Assembly (NCBI GenBank): GCA_023079485.1
Contig: CM041085.1
Span: 90,779,115-90,843,114, forward strand
Source: Archilochus colubris
Taxonomy: Eukaryota; Chordata; Aves; Apodiformes; Trochilidae
Length of the DNA: 64,000 bases
Reading direction: 5' to 3'
In this document: positions 36,201 to 49,340 of the stretch, in pieces
Layout: every line of letters begins with the position of its first letter
Position numbering within the stretch: the stretch's first letter is position 1
Position numbers and translations under genes: made by a program
The notes under the pieces: generated by a model
Databases searched by the model: none
Seen by the model: the letters and a program-made list of their open reading frames with translations, nothing else
What the model was told of the DNA's origin: nothing

Positions 36201-39200
36201 TATACTCTGCACATAAAATTTATTAGTGTAATGACTATTTTAAAAATGTGTTTATATTAAGTGCAGAGATTTTCTTTTGGGGAAAAATAAGCCCAATATG
36301 GATAATGAATAATATGTATCAATAATCATAATTTTTAAAGGCAAAACAGAAACTGGGAGCTATGTGTTTGATATTTTTCATTGTAAGATAACTGCTACCA
36401 TACAACTATTCCCTTGACTTAGATTTCTGACAGCAAAAATACAAGGGTAACCTTTGTTCCAGTCAACCCCTACAAATACTGATGATTTATGCAACACACT
36501 ACTATTTGGATGATGATCATTTCAATCATCTGGATTTATTCTTGATGCTGCTGAGTCTACTAAAAAGCTAATTCATGTTGTGGAGGAGACAGAAAATTCA
36601 GTCATGCCCCAACACCATGTTTTCTGTTTTTCAGATTTTTGTTTCACCAAATTACAGATGGTGCTTCTTTTGGCTTATTTGCTTTTGATATCTTTGATCT
36701 AAGCTTTTAGAAGTGGAATAGAGAATACAGAAATCTCTTCTGAATCTCTGAGTTCTGTTTGCAAGCTGCAGTTTGTAGGCAATATGCCATCACTGTCATA
36801 ATGAGTGTGCTATTAAAAAGCACAAACATTGTTCATCTTGCCAGAAGGCACTTTTTCATCAAGGTATGTAAGGGATTCTACAGATAGCTCTTGGTATCAA
36901 AGGAGCTTCCACAGAGAAAATGGCCAAAAATTAAATAGAGCTTTCATATTCCATTCTCTTGATCACCTATGCAAAGTTACAGAATGAACATTGTATATAC
37001 CATGCCTTATTCATGTGTAGTATTCATGTAAGTCTGTAGTAGGCACTTAGCAAACATACATTAAGGCAAAGCCAGGGCGAAGAAATGTATATTTTAACAA
37101 AGTAAGATAGGAAGGGTAAGTGAAAACTCCCTGCTGTTGATATGTATCAGGGTCCAGTTCTTAAGGAATTCACTTTGAGAGGATAATTGGTTAAAAAGTT
37201 AATGTAAAAGAGCCAAGAAATGTCAAATATCTTGCAGCAAGTAAATCCAACCTATGCATTGACTTTTAGAAAATCTCATAGAAAATAACTTTTAAAAACC
37301 CAAACAAATCTGTAACAAATATGTTAATCAAACATGGGGCCCAGAGTTGCTTTATTCCTGTATTTTAAATTGTAGTTTTGCTTTGAATTAAAGACAACTT
37401 TCCCTATCTCTTGGACTTTCACAGATCTTAAGTCTAAATTGAACAGAGGCTTTTTGTGGTTCTGAAAGTCTCTGATTATAGTAAAAATCATTAATAAGAA
37501 AAGATACATGTAGAATTCATAATGATCCTTTGGCATCAGATTATTCCTGTAAATTGTTTCTTTTTTCACTGAATTGAAAAAATTGATGTAGGTTAATGTC
37601 AACACTATTTTCCCCCAATAACACATAAGCTAGATGCAAAAATCTATCCTTTTGTTTATGAAATTCACAAAGGTACATTCATTCAACTGCAGAAACCTAA
37701 CAGAAAAGTCATCTTTAATCTGTACAACAGATGCATTTTCTATTGACTTGAAACTCATGTCTGTAGGTAGCATTATATAATAAGTAGAAAATAAATGAAA
37801 GGCAGGAAGCAATGAAAATAGTGCTGAAATAGTAACAGATGGAGAATTTGAGGCTGGGTCTTGGAGAGTGAAATCTTCAACAGAGATCAAGAATCAGAAT
37901 TCAAAATTAGGGTGTCACCATCTTCAGCATTTTCCCCATACTTAAGGCTGTTCACATATCAGTCAGAACAACAGCCCCCTAAGTGATTCACTAAAAGGCA
38001 AACGGTACGCAAAAGAAAAAAAAAAACAACAGTTGTTCATCAGTCATTTTGGTGTGCTTCTATCATACTGGCAAAGAATAGAATAGAATAGAAGAGAAAG
38101 GTCAGCTATATGAGAAACACTTGCTCCCAAAACACTTAGTATTCTACATGGACTTATTATGCAGTATTATCAAATCGCATTAGATTGCATAAACTTTTCT
38201 GCAGTGTAATCAAATGGAAAAACAATTACAGATGCAGTGCATCAGATTAGTTTCACCACAGCAGTATTTATATCTTGCAAGCAATGACATATGCTGAGAG
38301 CAATACTGACTCCAGCATGGGAGGCAGCACTATTTGTTCCTGAGAATTATTCTGTTCCCTTAAACTCTAACAATCAGATATTTCAAGAAGTGCACACTTG
38401 CAAGACTATCTCAGACTGGTTTTGCATCCATACAAATTATGGATTCACTGATAATTTAAGTGTTTTAGAAGAGAGTCAGCAAGAATAAAATAAACCTCCA
38501 GACTGCACAATTTCCTAGCATCTAAAAGGAAATTGTTAGAATACATCTTGAGTAGGCAGTGGATCAGCTTTTTCATTCTGGGTTTGAATTGTCCCATGAA
38601 TACTGAATCAGGCTTAGACGACATGGAGGAAAACTTGTAACAAGAAGGGAAAGGAGATATGAGGAAGCAATAAAAGATAAAGAAAGCAAATGATTAAAGT
38701 AAACAAAGGCAGCAAACTTGAATTTTCAGAGAAGAATGTAAATATTGTTTTGAAGTAAAGGAATGAAATTTAGTAAAGACCAAAGAATTTGTAGCAATGG
38801 AGTGTAGCAATGGAGTAGCAATGTCTGTGGCAGGGAGAGATTAAAAATCCACCTGAGAGAATGGGAACAGAGCAACAAATCCTGCACTAAGGAAGGAGCC
38901 ATAATGTCTCACCATTGTTTAAAGCTCATAAACTGCAACCATATATCAGCAAATTAGCTAATGAAGGCCTCTGGGTAGCGATACATGATGAAAAACAAAT
39001 GAGGAGAGGTACTCATGCATTACACTTGGTAGCTACTGGAAAAATTAAAATTCTGTCTTCATAAAAAAACTGTTAAAGTGTTGTTATGAAGGGTTGTGCC
39101 CTGGTAGCAGAACAATTAGTGCTCCAAATGGGCATGTTTTTTAACAAATATTACTATAGTAGCATTTCAGTGCTAGCACTTTGAAATGATTCATGCTGTA

Positions 39201-41191
39201 ACTGAGATGTGTCTGCAGTAGGAAACTGAAGCAGAATACTGTATTTCCAGCCCTTTCTAGTCAGTGACAACTTTGAGTACTACAAATGCACATTGCTAAA
39301 TAACCAAATAATATCACACAGTGATATCATTATACCAATAATTTTTAAGTGCAGAGACAGTAATGGTAAGCAAAATCCCAGACCTTTCAAACCATAAATA
39401 GACTTGCTGCCATTTTGAATAAAATAGAGAAACAATATAATAATAACAAAGCAGTAATATTTTTATCTCATGACCCCCCTCACCCAGGCTTCTACCTGCA
39501 GAGCATAGAAGGTTTCTGAAACATGCACAGTTACCGTTCACTACCCATGTTGCTTGTTCTCAGCCTCTTTTTATAGTCTTTTTGCTTTCAAATTGCATTG
39601 TTTTAATGTAAGTTGACTGTGACTTGTCCATTATGTTGGAATAATCTAAGTAAAACCTTTTTCTCTTTGCTGTTTAACATCTTCCCAGAGAAATCTGCAG
39701 ATGAACTGCCTTGTTTGTTTTTTTGTTGGTTTTTTTTTTGGTCACAGCATGACTCACAACATTTAATTTTCATTGTCATGTCTCTTTGTTTACAGTAATG
39801 CAAAGTAATCAAGTCTGATCAAATTTACATTTCTTGATATCAATATAGTATAAGTGAGAAATTAGGTACATGATCATCTCATTCAAGATGGAGTCTACAT
39901 ACACAAAATGGTGTTATACTGGTTGTTGTTTCTGCCATTCATTATAGCTGATTTCTCATGTGATAGATAATATTTCAATTTTATGAAGGGTGTAAGGAGG
40001 TGTGGCTGCCTCCATGAAGTTCAGAGGAGGCACCTAGGTTTCCAAACAGCACATGAAAATCGATATTCTAAAACAAAAAGCCTCTTTTAAATCACATATC
40101 TCTCCAGAACTCAGGAGCTGCTCTCTGTAGCAAAGCTTTCCTTTATTTCAGTGTCCATAACCCAAACTTTTGGCACCTCACCTCATCCCCACACAAGAGA
40201 GGCAGAATGCAACACATCAATCACCCTTGGAGCCAGGAGCAGGGACTGCAGAGCACTTGCACAGGGTGCAGCAGATGGGACAATGAGCCCCAGTGGTATG
40301 CTGTAACACTGTCATTTTTTAATGCCCCTAAGCAGGAAAAGTTAAATTTCTATATTCTTCATGTTGGATAGTCAATCTAATCACTGATTTTTTAAATAAG
40401 CGAAGTGTCCTCTCTGTTGGTGGGAATTGGTGAAGTGGAATTATCTAGAATAACCCATTGGCTTGAGTGCTGCAGGCAAAGGAATTACCTTGTGGATAGC
40501 ATCTGGAGTTTATTATATCAGGAAGATGACTTCTGGTTACACTCAGAAACTTCAGACATCTGAAAAATTTTATTGATAAAAGCTTATATATTTCTGACTT
40601 AGATGGTGTGTGATAATAGCAATGTTGAAAATTTAAATTTTTTGCTTGACTGTATAAAGAGGCAGCTATGCAGACTTGTGCTTCAAAGCAATTGTAATCC
40701 TAAATGTCTTCAAAGTTAGTAACCTAAGGCAGTTTCAAATGCTATGAGTCATGTTTTCTAAAAAACCTTCCACATCAGAAAGCTGTCAGAACAGGTCTGC
40801 TGCTACAAAAGAAAAAAACAAAGAAATCTACTGGCGAGGGAATAGTAATCTCATGTCAGGGGCACTTGAAAGTGGTGAAAAAGGACCTCAGACACTTGTC
40901 ATTTTGTACAAAGACTATGCAAGACATTTTCATCAAAACCTTCTGTTTGTTCCACTGTTTGGTATTTAGAGGTCAGTATTATTAGCCAAAGCACTCTTTT
41001 TTGCAGCATGCAGCCCTCCCACTGCTTCTTTTTCTGGCAAATATCTGGCTTACGTACGTAGATATTTGCATAACTCAAATGTTTTTGTGTTTTGGTACTA
41101 GTACCCAAGGACTACAAAAATCCATTTTAATACACTTAGAATGTAGTCATGCATAATGAAAAGCCAGAACATTTACAGTCTTGAGGCCTTC

Positions 41192-41194
<3 letters not shown>

Positions 41195-41224
<30 letters not shown>
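41195..41224. repeat. Poly(A) tract, 30 bp
   Basis: The longest homopolymer in the window, 30 A after GCCTTCATT. It could be a retroposition tail on the plus strand, but the upstream 500 bp match nothing I recognise and no flanking target duplication is evident. Confidence 0.92.
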
Positions 41225-41228
<4 letters not shown>

Positions 41229-43315
41229 AGGGCTGAAATATGGGAAGGACTCTTTCTGTAGGGAGTGTTCCATCAAAGGAGCACACAAAGCATGTTTGTT
41301 TTAATCCAAACGTATTTTTGTGGAGACCACCTTTTTATCTTATATATATTGTATTTTCTTATTAAAAGAGAAATTAATGCCTTGTAACATTCCACTGCAG
41401 CAGGGATGCTTTGCAGACAATGATCTATAACTATTCATAAATATATGAAGTCAATTGGTTGTAGTGATCTTACCTTACCAGTTACCACTGCTGATAACTT
41501 ACATTAACTTTTACTGAATATAATATGATAGAGTAATTATAGGATATTCTTTGCCATGGGTTTATCACAGCTAAATTCAGGAAAGAGAACTGAGACTGTT
41601 TGTGATGGTTGCATAAAAGTAATCCTTTTCAGAGGTGAAAACAATCTGAAATTTCCTATTTTTATCATAATGCTCATGTAGATATACTTCTTTGGATACC
41701 ATTTTGAGAGAAAGCAGAACCTATCTTCAGATTCCCTGTCTGTTTTGGGTTAGTGCAGGTGGTGATCTGGAAGTGGGGGTCCACGGCAGTGACTCCTGTG
41801 AGGAGCTGCTGGAAGCTCTCCCAGTTGGGCATAAACTATGACACTGTCTCTCTTTATTGACTATATTTCCATTCTAAATTTATTATTATGCATGTAGATA
41901 CATTAACTCTCTTGTGCTTTTACTAATTGTCCAGACTGGCCTGCTCCTTGGGAAGTAGAACACTTACATGCTACATAGTTATGCAGGACTGTCCACAGTC
42001 CTGCAGAACACTAGCAAATACCAAAAGTTGCTGCTTTTTGCGAGTTTTAATAGTCTTAGGCAGACTGTATTTCTATATTGTATATAATTCCCACATGGAG
42101 GTTGGTAGAGTTATATTCTAGTTATTTCTGGATGCTGTGTTTTCTATTGCTTTTCTTTTATTTTTTGAATTAAATACATCTGTTGGAAAAATGATACCAA
42201 GGAAATGTTAAACTGTTTTTTCTCCACAAAGAGTACATTTTCTACAGGGACCACTTTTGCCTGTATGTACAAGGTACTTAATAGTTAAAAGAGAAATTGT
42301 TAGTATTTTAACATTTTAATAAAATGCAGTCCTAAAGGTATTGACTGAGGTATAGTGTGACATAATAGAATTTTCCTGGGAAATATGCTCTGAAGTGTTG
42401 CTAGTAATGGATGTAAATCACTGCTTTATATTAGTCTGTTTTACAAGATCAAGAGGTGTAATACTTAACTCTGTCAAAAATAAGAACCCGTGTAGAGAGA
42501 TACTGGTCAAATAATGTCAGACGCATATTAAAATATTAATATTGGCATAGCAAGAAGTGAAATGTTGATATATGTATCTTCAGAGCTGCTTTTCTCACCA
42601 TATGTAACTGAGCACCAGTTAGTAATAAAATTAGTGTCTTTGAAATAAGATTTTCATATTAATGTTCCAAGGAGGCTGGTAGAAACAAGTTTCTGTCTGC
42701 AGACTTATGCATCTTCTTCCCCTTATGCATGCTAAGACCAAGTACACAGACAGGGATGAGTAAAAGTCAAATAATTCCCTTACCTTTGGAGAGGATTTCA
42801 TGTCAACATTAATTTCAGTCAGCTGCATAGCACATAATAATATGATGACTCTTCATCACCAAATCTGATTCAAAGAACAAAAGGTAAAACATGAGTTAAG
42901 GCTAAGTGTTGTACTCAATGGCAGCTAATAAATCTATAATGAGACTGAAGCATGAGTGCCTAATCCTGCCTCTTGGTCTCATCTTCCTAAAAATATAAAA
43001 TCTCTTTAAAGTGATCTAAGAAGTGTGGCCATTTCTGAAGATCATTTGATTCACATGTTGTGTCCTGGTTTAAAAAAATGAATAAAATACATAAGTAACA
43101 TTTTACTGAGGAAAAGAAATGTCATATTTTGCAGCAACTTGCTCTACCAAAGCAAGACACAAATTCAACTTGCCTCAGTGAACATGTCTGCATTGTTGTT
43201 TCAGCAGCACCAGACAAATTGTTCAGAGGCAAGGCAAATTCACAGCTAGGAAGAGCCACTCAGCTACCATCATCACTGATACAGATATACCCACCTGTGT
43301 AGATGTCCATCTCTC

Positions 43316-43728
43316 CTATGATGACAGACTGAGAGAGTTGGGGCTGTTCATCCTGGAAAAGAGAAAGCTCTGAAGAGACCTTATAGCAACCTTCCAGTAC
43401 CTGAAGGGGCTACAGGAAAGTTGAGGAGGGACTGTTTGCAAGGGCATGTAGGATGAGGGGTAATGGCTTTAAACTGGAAAGGGGTAGTTTTAGGTAAGAC
43501 ATTAGGAAGAAATTCTTTATTGTGAAGGTGGAGAGACACTGTCACAGGTTGCTCAGGGAAGCTGTGGATGCTGCCTCCCAGGAAGTGTTCAAGGCCAGGT
43601 TGGATGGGGCCTTGAGCAACCTGGTCTAGTGGAAGGTGTCCCTATCCATGGCAGGGGGGTTGGAACTTGGAGATCTTTGAGGTCCCTCCCAAAAAAAAAA
43701 AACAGTTCTATGATTCTGTTATTCTATG
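43316..43728 (+). mobile_element. CR1 LINE 3'-end fragment
   Basis: Sense CR1, one of the better preserved copies: CTATGATGACAGACTGAGAG, GGGGCTGTTCATCCTGGAAA, TACCTGAAGGGGCTACAGGA, ATTAGGAAGAAATTCTTTAT, AAGTGTTCAAGGCCAGGTTG, GAGCAACCTGGTCTAGTGGA and GAAGGTGTCC. It ends with the family's terminal short repeats, TTCTATGATTCTG and TTATTCTATG. An A run interrupts it at about 43691. The complete 3' end marks a 5'-truncated insertion with plus-strand sense. Confidence 0.95.
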
Positions 43729-43970
43729 TTGATCAAGCTGTTATACTTGTGATCAGAAGCAGGTCTCCTGTCTACATGAAAAAATAAGGTCATGTTGCAC
43801 TGCATATGCTATGAATGTGCAACTATGGAAAAATTAGTACTTCCAAACCCACACCCTCGCACTTTGGGGAACCTGTGGGTGTGGGTGTGTATATGTGCAC
43901 AGTACCTGCCCTCAACTGACTGTTCCTTGAGGAAGAGCAGAGTTTGGAATATATGCAGCTGCATACATAA

Positions 43971-44079
43971 CATTGCATTATGTTACATTACGTTACGTTA
44001 CATTACATTACATTACATTACATTACATTACATTACATTACATTACATTGCATTGCATTGCATTGCATTACATTACATC
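43971..44079. repeat. Pentanucleotide CATTA microsatellite
   Basis: About 109 bp of tandem CATTA with phase-preserving variants: CGTTA near 43990-43999, and a block of CATTG units at about 44046-44069 flanked by CATTA. Because the unit length is five, no frame meets a stop. This creates the spurious 117- and 63-residue ORFs rich in ITLHY repeats. The block structure (CATTA, CATTG, CATTA) suggests segmental expansion. Confidence 0.95.
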
Positions 44080-47000
44080 AAAGGGATTTCTAGAATACAG
44101 GGCCATTTCAGACCAAAATGGATGGTGCAGTACTTGCTCTTCTAGCAGGTTTTTGTATCCTTAATAGCTGCCTTGTCCAAGAATGCTGAATGATTAATGT
44201 TAGTAGAGTGTATGCTAGTGTTTAGCTTAATTTCAGTGCAAATAAGCAGCCCTTTGATTGCTCTGCAGCACTAGTAGTGACTGACAGTGATTTGTGAACA
44301 GAAGGGTACAGCATAAAGTGGAACGTACAGTATGTAGAAAAGAATGTTCCAGAATAACTGAATGACACAAAGCTATTTCAAAAGTGTATTTCAGAGGCTG
44401 CAGCAACTGTCTGTCCTGGAATTTAATCAGAAACCAAAGCTTTTAAAAGAATCCAGAATGGAAAATAGAGGTAATATAGAAGTGTCACTCAGGTCAGCAG
44501 GCAATGCTAACAGATTGCCATGTTTTTATCAAATTCTCATCACCCATTTGAGTGTTAGGTAATAACCATAAAAGTTGTGATTGTACAGATCCTGCAAGAT
44601 GTTTAATCCAAGCAATCATCTTTTTTATTTTAGTACATGAATGTCTAGTAAATTTAGAAAATGTTGAAAGGACTGTAGTATTTAATAGGGAAAAAAAATC
44701 AGAAATAAATGCACTGTAAAATAGGATTAATGGTATAAATTTGTGGATTAGCATAAATCCTATTTACCCCTACTTAATAAAGCATTATAAAGCAAGCAAA
44801 GTTTATGTAATAGTATTTAATCTTATTTAATTTCCTTTTTAAAGCGGATATCCAGTTGACCCTAAAATATGTAATACAAAAGCCAATTTGTGCAATATTC
44901 CGTAGATCCACAAAATCTCTTGTGGTTAATAGTAGTGAATATACTTGACACAATTATGTGTAGGCTCCAGGTTATCCATGTTACAGCCCTGCTGCTTAGT
45001 TGCCATGCCGGAAAACGTGTCAATGAAACTGAAGGGAATTATATTTTTCTATTAACCTAATATTCAAATACACCCCGCCGCCATTTTTGTATAATTTATT
45101 TTATTTGGAAAGACTTGGAAATTTATACTCCCCAGTTGATTATACATCCACTAATATGATAAGATTCAGTAGTTCAATAAATGTTCTGTGTTTGTTTGTA
45201 TCTAATAATTTGATATGCTTATGTGTATCTGGAAATAAATAGTTTTCCAACCAGTAGTTTCCTATTCTGACAGTAACTCATGAAATAAGCTTCAAAAATG
45301 AATTATGATAACAGGCTTGATTTTATGTGGATGGTAGACATAATTAGCAGTTTTCTAACTACTATCTTTCTGGGTTTATATTATTGAATAGTAAAAATGG
45401 GGTTTTTTGCATTTGAGTGATACTTTTTGCCTCAAGATAAAGTTTAATCATGAGGATTAGAAAAAGTAAACCTGAAAATATTTTATTTATAACTGGACAG
45501 AGTTTCTCCTTCAGGCTGTAAATTTGGTTATATTTACCCAATGTCTTTGAGCAGTGTAGATAAGCAACAATGTCTGAAAGTTAATTGAGTCATAAAATTA
45601 CGTCAATTTTAGAGCTGACAGCAAGATATTAATACTCAGAAGTTAATAATCTCAAATTAGCCACTTGCAATTAAATTAACTTTCAGAGTGTTTTTTTTTT
45701 ACCGTCTCTCTACCATCATTGCTGTCATTTTCATCGGTCAGAAATAATTTCTAATGCTTTAGGACCATTTTAAAATCTTGCATTTGCATGCAAAATCTGA
45801 AGTATTTTTTCCCTGGACAGTCCTGTAGAAAGTGCTGTTAGCTTTTATGACTACACCTTGAACACTTCACGGCCATGCTAATGATTTTCATGACCCTATG
45901 TTTGCAGTGATATATTGTAAATACCATCCATCAGGTTTATTTCATGTTTGGAATTCCTTTCACCATGTGGGCATTTCATTATTAATCCTACTGCATATAT
46001 ATTGCTTATCTTAAGAACCTTCTTTTTTGAATTGGCAGTAGACTATTTTGGTAATTCAGGGTTTGAAGGTACTGTTTTTTAGCTTATGAACAAGCAACAT
46101 TAATCATCTTAATTAAAGATGACTGCTGACAAGAGCTGTGGCTCTTCAGGTGCATAAATGAATTCTCCACCTCAGAGAAGCTGAATGCTGCACTGACCGA
46201 GGAGGCTGCCAGCACATGCAACCTCAAAGCAATTTTCACTCAGTGTAAACAGAATTCTGGAGGATTTGAGATTTTCAAGAAAAGCCTCCCTAGCAGCTCT
46301 TCCCCCTGCCCCTTCACTTCCTGAGAATTTTTAATTTTTCTTCAATAAATGGTTTTTGATGTTTTTCACCTTAATTCTGTTTCTTAGGCAACACAGACCA
46401 CTGAAGTAGCTTCTGGTGTTGTGAACCACAGCATGCACAGTAATTTTCTTAGGATCGGACACTGACTTCCTAACCCCACCTTGCACATGTTCTGTGACAC
46501 AATTCTAAAGCCATCTGTTGAAGTTCACTGGGAATGCTTTCATTTATTCAATGCATTTCAGTAGATAATATTTTTTTAATTATTCATGAAATGAACAAAT
46601 ATAGTTGGTGTTTTTTCCTGATTTTGATATTTACTGCCATTTTATTTCCCCTTTCTCTGCATGCTTAGTTGATAATCCGAACATTTTGGATAGATGACTA
46701 GTAACTACAACAGAGAAGTTGCACAGGTTGTTTGACAAGCAGCCTAAATTCTCTGATTGCATTTTCCAAAGAGTAGATAACTTCTAAAATACAAATAACT
46801 TAGTACTTCCATTAAGTTATTGAACACAGGAAGTTACTGTTTCCAAAAAGTATTAAATTCAGATATTTAAATATCTAGTTAAAATGTAACAACTAAATAT
46901 TCAGAAGACATTAAAATAAGTGATCACTGAATAACTCAATAACAGGTCATTACTGAGTTGATAATGAAAGGCATTTTTACAAAACATCACCTCAGCATTG

Positions 47001-47330
47001 TGAATGGTAATGCTGCTGTTGCTACAACCTTGAGAAGTAGCTTCTCACTAATCTGATAATTAAACATAATTACCAAATATAAGAATGAATTCTAAATACA
47101 TTTTATAGGCTGTGGTAAAGAAAAATGATGTATTTTTTAAAATATGAATTGGCCTAAGTCTGTGAATAAAATTAGCTTTTGATGTAAACCTCACAGCCAA
47201 CATCAGATATGCTTGTTTACTTTAAATTCATTCCAAAATTCAGTTTAAAGTGTTTGAAAAAAATCCGTACCCATATGTCATTTGTGCTCCTTTATTGATA
47301 AGCATATTTGGGAATGACCTTCCATTTCTG

Positions 47331-47357
47331 GTTTTGTTTTGTTTTGTTTTGTTTTTT
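47331..47357. repeat. GTTTT microsatellite
   Basis: Five GTTTT units ending in a T run. A simple repeat with no associated element. Confidence 0.9.
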
Positions 47358-49079
47358 CTGGAAGCTTTCTTGACCTCAGTAATGCTTCCTAGGGATGGTT
47401 AGGGACAGGTGACTTGCAGACATACTCTTGCAGTGAGATCTTGTGAGGGATACTCTTGCCATCAGTGGCCCTTCTAGCTATAGGCACACACTCATACACC
47501 CTCCCTGATCTCCTCAATGAGCTGATGGTCGAGGGACATCCCTTAAACCATTTGACAAGGTCTAAGAACTGATTCTCTTCAGCAGCTCAAAGAAGAATTA
47601 GTCATTCTCACCGGGCACAGTGAGTTGGGTGCATAATCTGTAAATATAAAACGAAGTCCTGTCCACTCTAGCTATTGAATAAAAAAATACAAACCCCATT
47701 TTTTTAGTAATTTGCTCTAGACCTCCATGTTTGCACAAAATTCTAATCTACTTCAGTAGCTTAAGTGCTGTGTCTGATTAGTTCTTTAAAATAACACTTA
47801 GTAGTGGGCCTTCATTTATTTCCCTTGATACATCAACATATTGCCTGATGAAACCTCATGAAGAGGAAATACTGTCTGTTCTTCAACTTACACACTTCGT
47901 GTTTCATATTAAAGAAGAAAATAGTTCTTTTTAATGCCATTCTCTTGGGTAGGAAGAAGGTCATGTTCTGATTTATGTTGCACTGTATATTACAAGGCTT
48001 GAGATATCCCAGGTATCTCAAATATTAATCTGAAGTTCTAAAGGAATGAAAGTAAATATTAATTATGTCATTTGTTCATTTGTTCTCTTCTTTTCCACTG
48101 ACACTTTCTTATGATTCCCTTTCATTCCTTTTTCTTTGACAACTCATCTCTCAAATTTTATATACTCCCTTTCTTCTTCAGTGTATTACAGCCATTTCTG
48201 TGAAATCTAACCACTTCATAAAACTGTGTGGAAATTGCTTTGGCTGAAATTTTATTTATCTTTCCCACCCTTCTGTTGTAATTTCAGATGTATCTGCAGT
48301 TCTCTGTAGAAGAGTGAAAGGGCATTTTTTAATGTTTTTGTAGTTCTTCAATTGTAACACAAGTTTTTAATCATGAAAGGTGGTGTGAATTCTGATAGAA
48401 GGTCATTCTCATTTCACGTGCGCTGAAGGAAGATGGCAAAATCTGGTATAAAGCATGGATTCGTAAAACATTCTTCATTTTAAATCAGCCTTCCCTGCTA
48501 GAATACTAAATTTGAATTGAATTAATTGTTGTGAGATATTATGGATAATGTGCTTTTGCTACATGGTTTTAAATCATTCAGTATTATGGGACAATTGGAT
48601 TTGTTGTGCTAATCCTTTTAATAAATATTCCAGAATCTTCAACAGTATTATCTCACTCCTTGAATCCTTTCCTCCCCTCCAAATACTAATTGGAAATGTC
48701 TCATCTTCACTTCTAAGAACATAATGTTTTTAATTTTATCTTTCCTATCCTTCTTCCTCGGAGTCATACTATTTGTGATGTTGCTCTTCACATCTTTTGT
48801 TTCAGCTATTTTCTATGGTCTGCATCTCTTCTTTAAATCAACAATAAAATATTGCCTACATGTACAATAGGAGGGAAAATAAAAGTATTACCTGTGATTA
48901 AAGAATTCTGAGAGAAATTAAGTCTGAATTGTTTAAGATGCCAGCTATGTATTTAATCTTTTACTTTAAGCAAATATTATTGAAGAAACCTGAAGTTCAC
49001 AGTTGCACTTTAGTAAATAAATTTTGAACATTATGTGTAAAATGTCAAAATCTCTTTCAAGTTATAAATTTTAATTACC

Positions 49080-49340
49080 ATTCCATCTTTAAGTCACCTA
49101 TGCAACTGCATACTTAATAATTCCACTCAAGTAATTAAATAAAATACTGAATAACACTGGACCAAGGATAAAGCCTTGTGACTTCTATTGCATCTTTCTA
49201 TTTTGGTTGCTGATAATTATTCTTCTGAGTACAATTTTTTTAACATTTCTGAATCCATCTTTTAGGTGAATAGTTGTTGTTTTATCAGATGTGCTTCCCT
49301 AGCAACTCGACCAAAGGGCAATTCAGATTTTACACAGGCC
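49080..49340 (-). mobile_element. Ancient CR1/L3-like LINE remnant
   Basis: Antisense reading on the + strand recalls the old tetrapod CR1/L3 RT region: AATAACACTGGACCAAGGAT, then AAGCCTTGTGACTTCTATTG, TGATAATTATTCTTCTGAGT and TTTCTGAATCCATCTTTTAG, in the family order. It corresponds to the part just downstream of the GVPQGS motif in element orientation. Much more diverged than the other CR1 copies and with uncertain ends. Identified from memory only. Confidence 0.5.

Noticed and set aside
41195..41224. 30-bp poly(A) as tail of a processed retrogene
   Set aside because: No coding similarity upstream and no flanking target duplication found. Treated as a simple repeat.
43792..44164. 117- and 63-residue ORFs with ITLHY-type repeats
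   Set aside because: They are readings of the CATTA microsatellite, where a 5-bp period leaves every frame open. They have no start context or similarity to a real protein.
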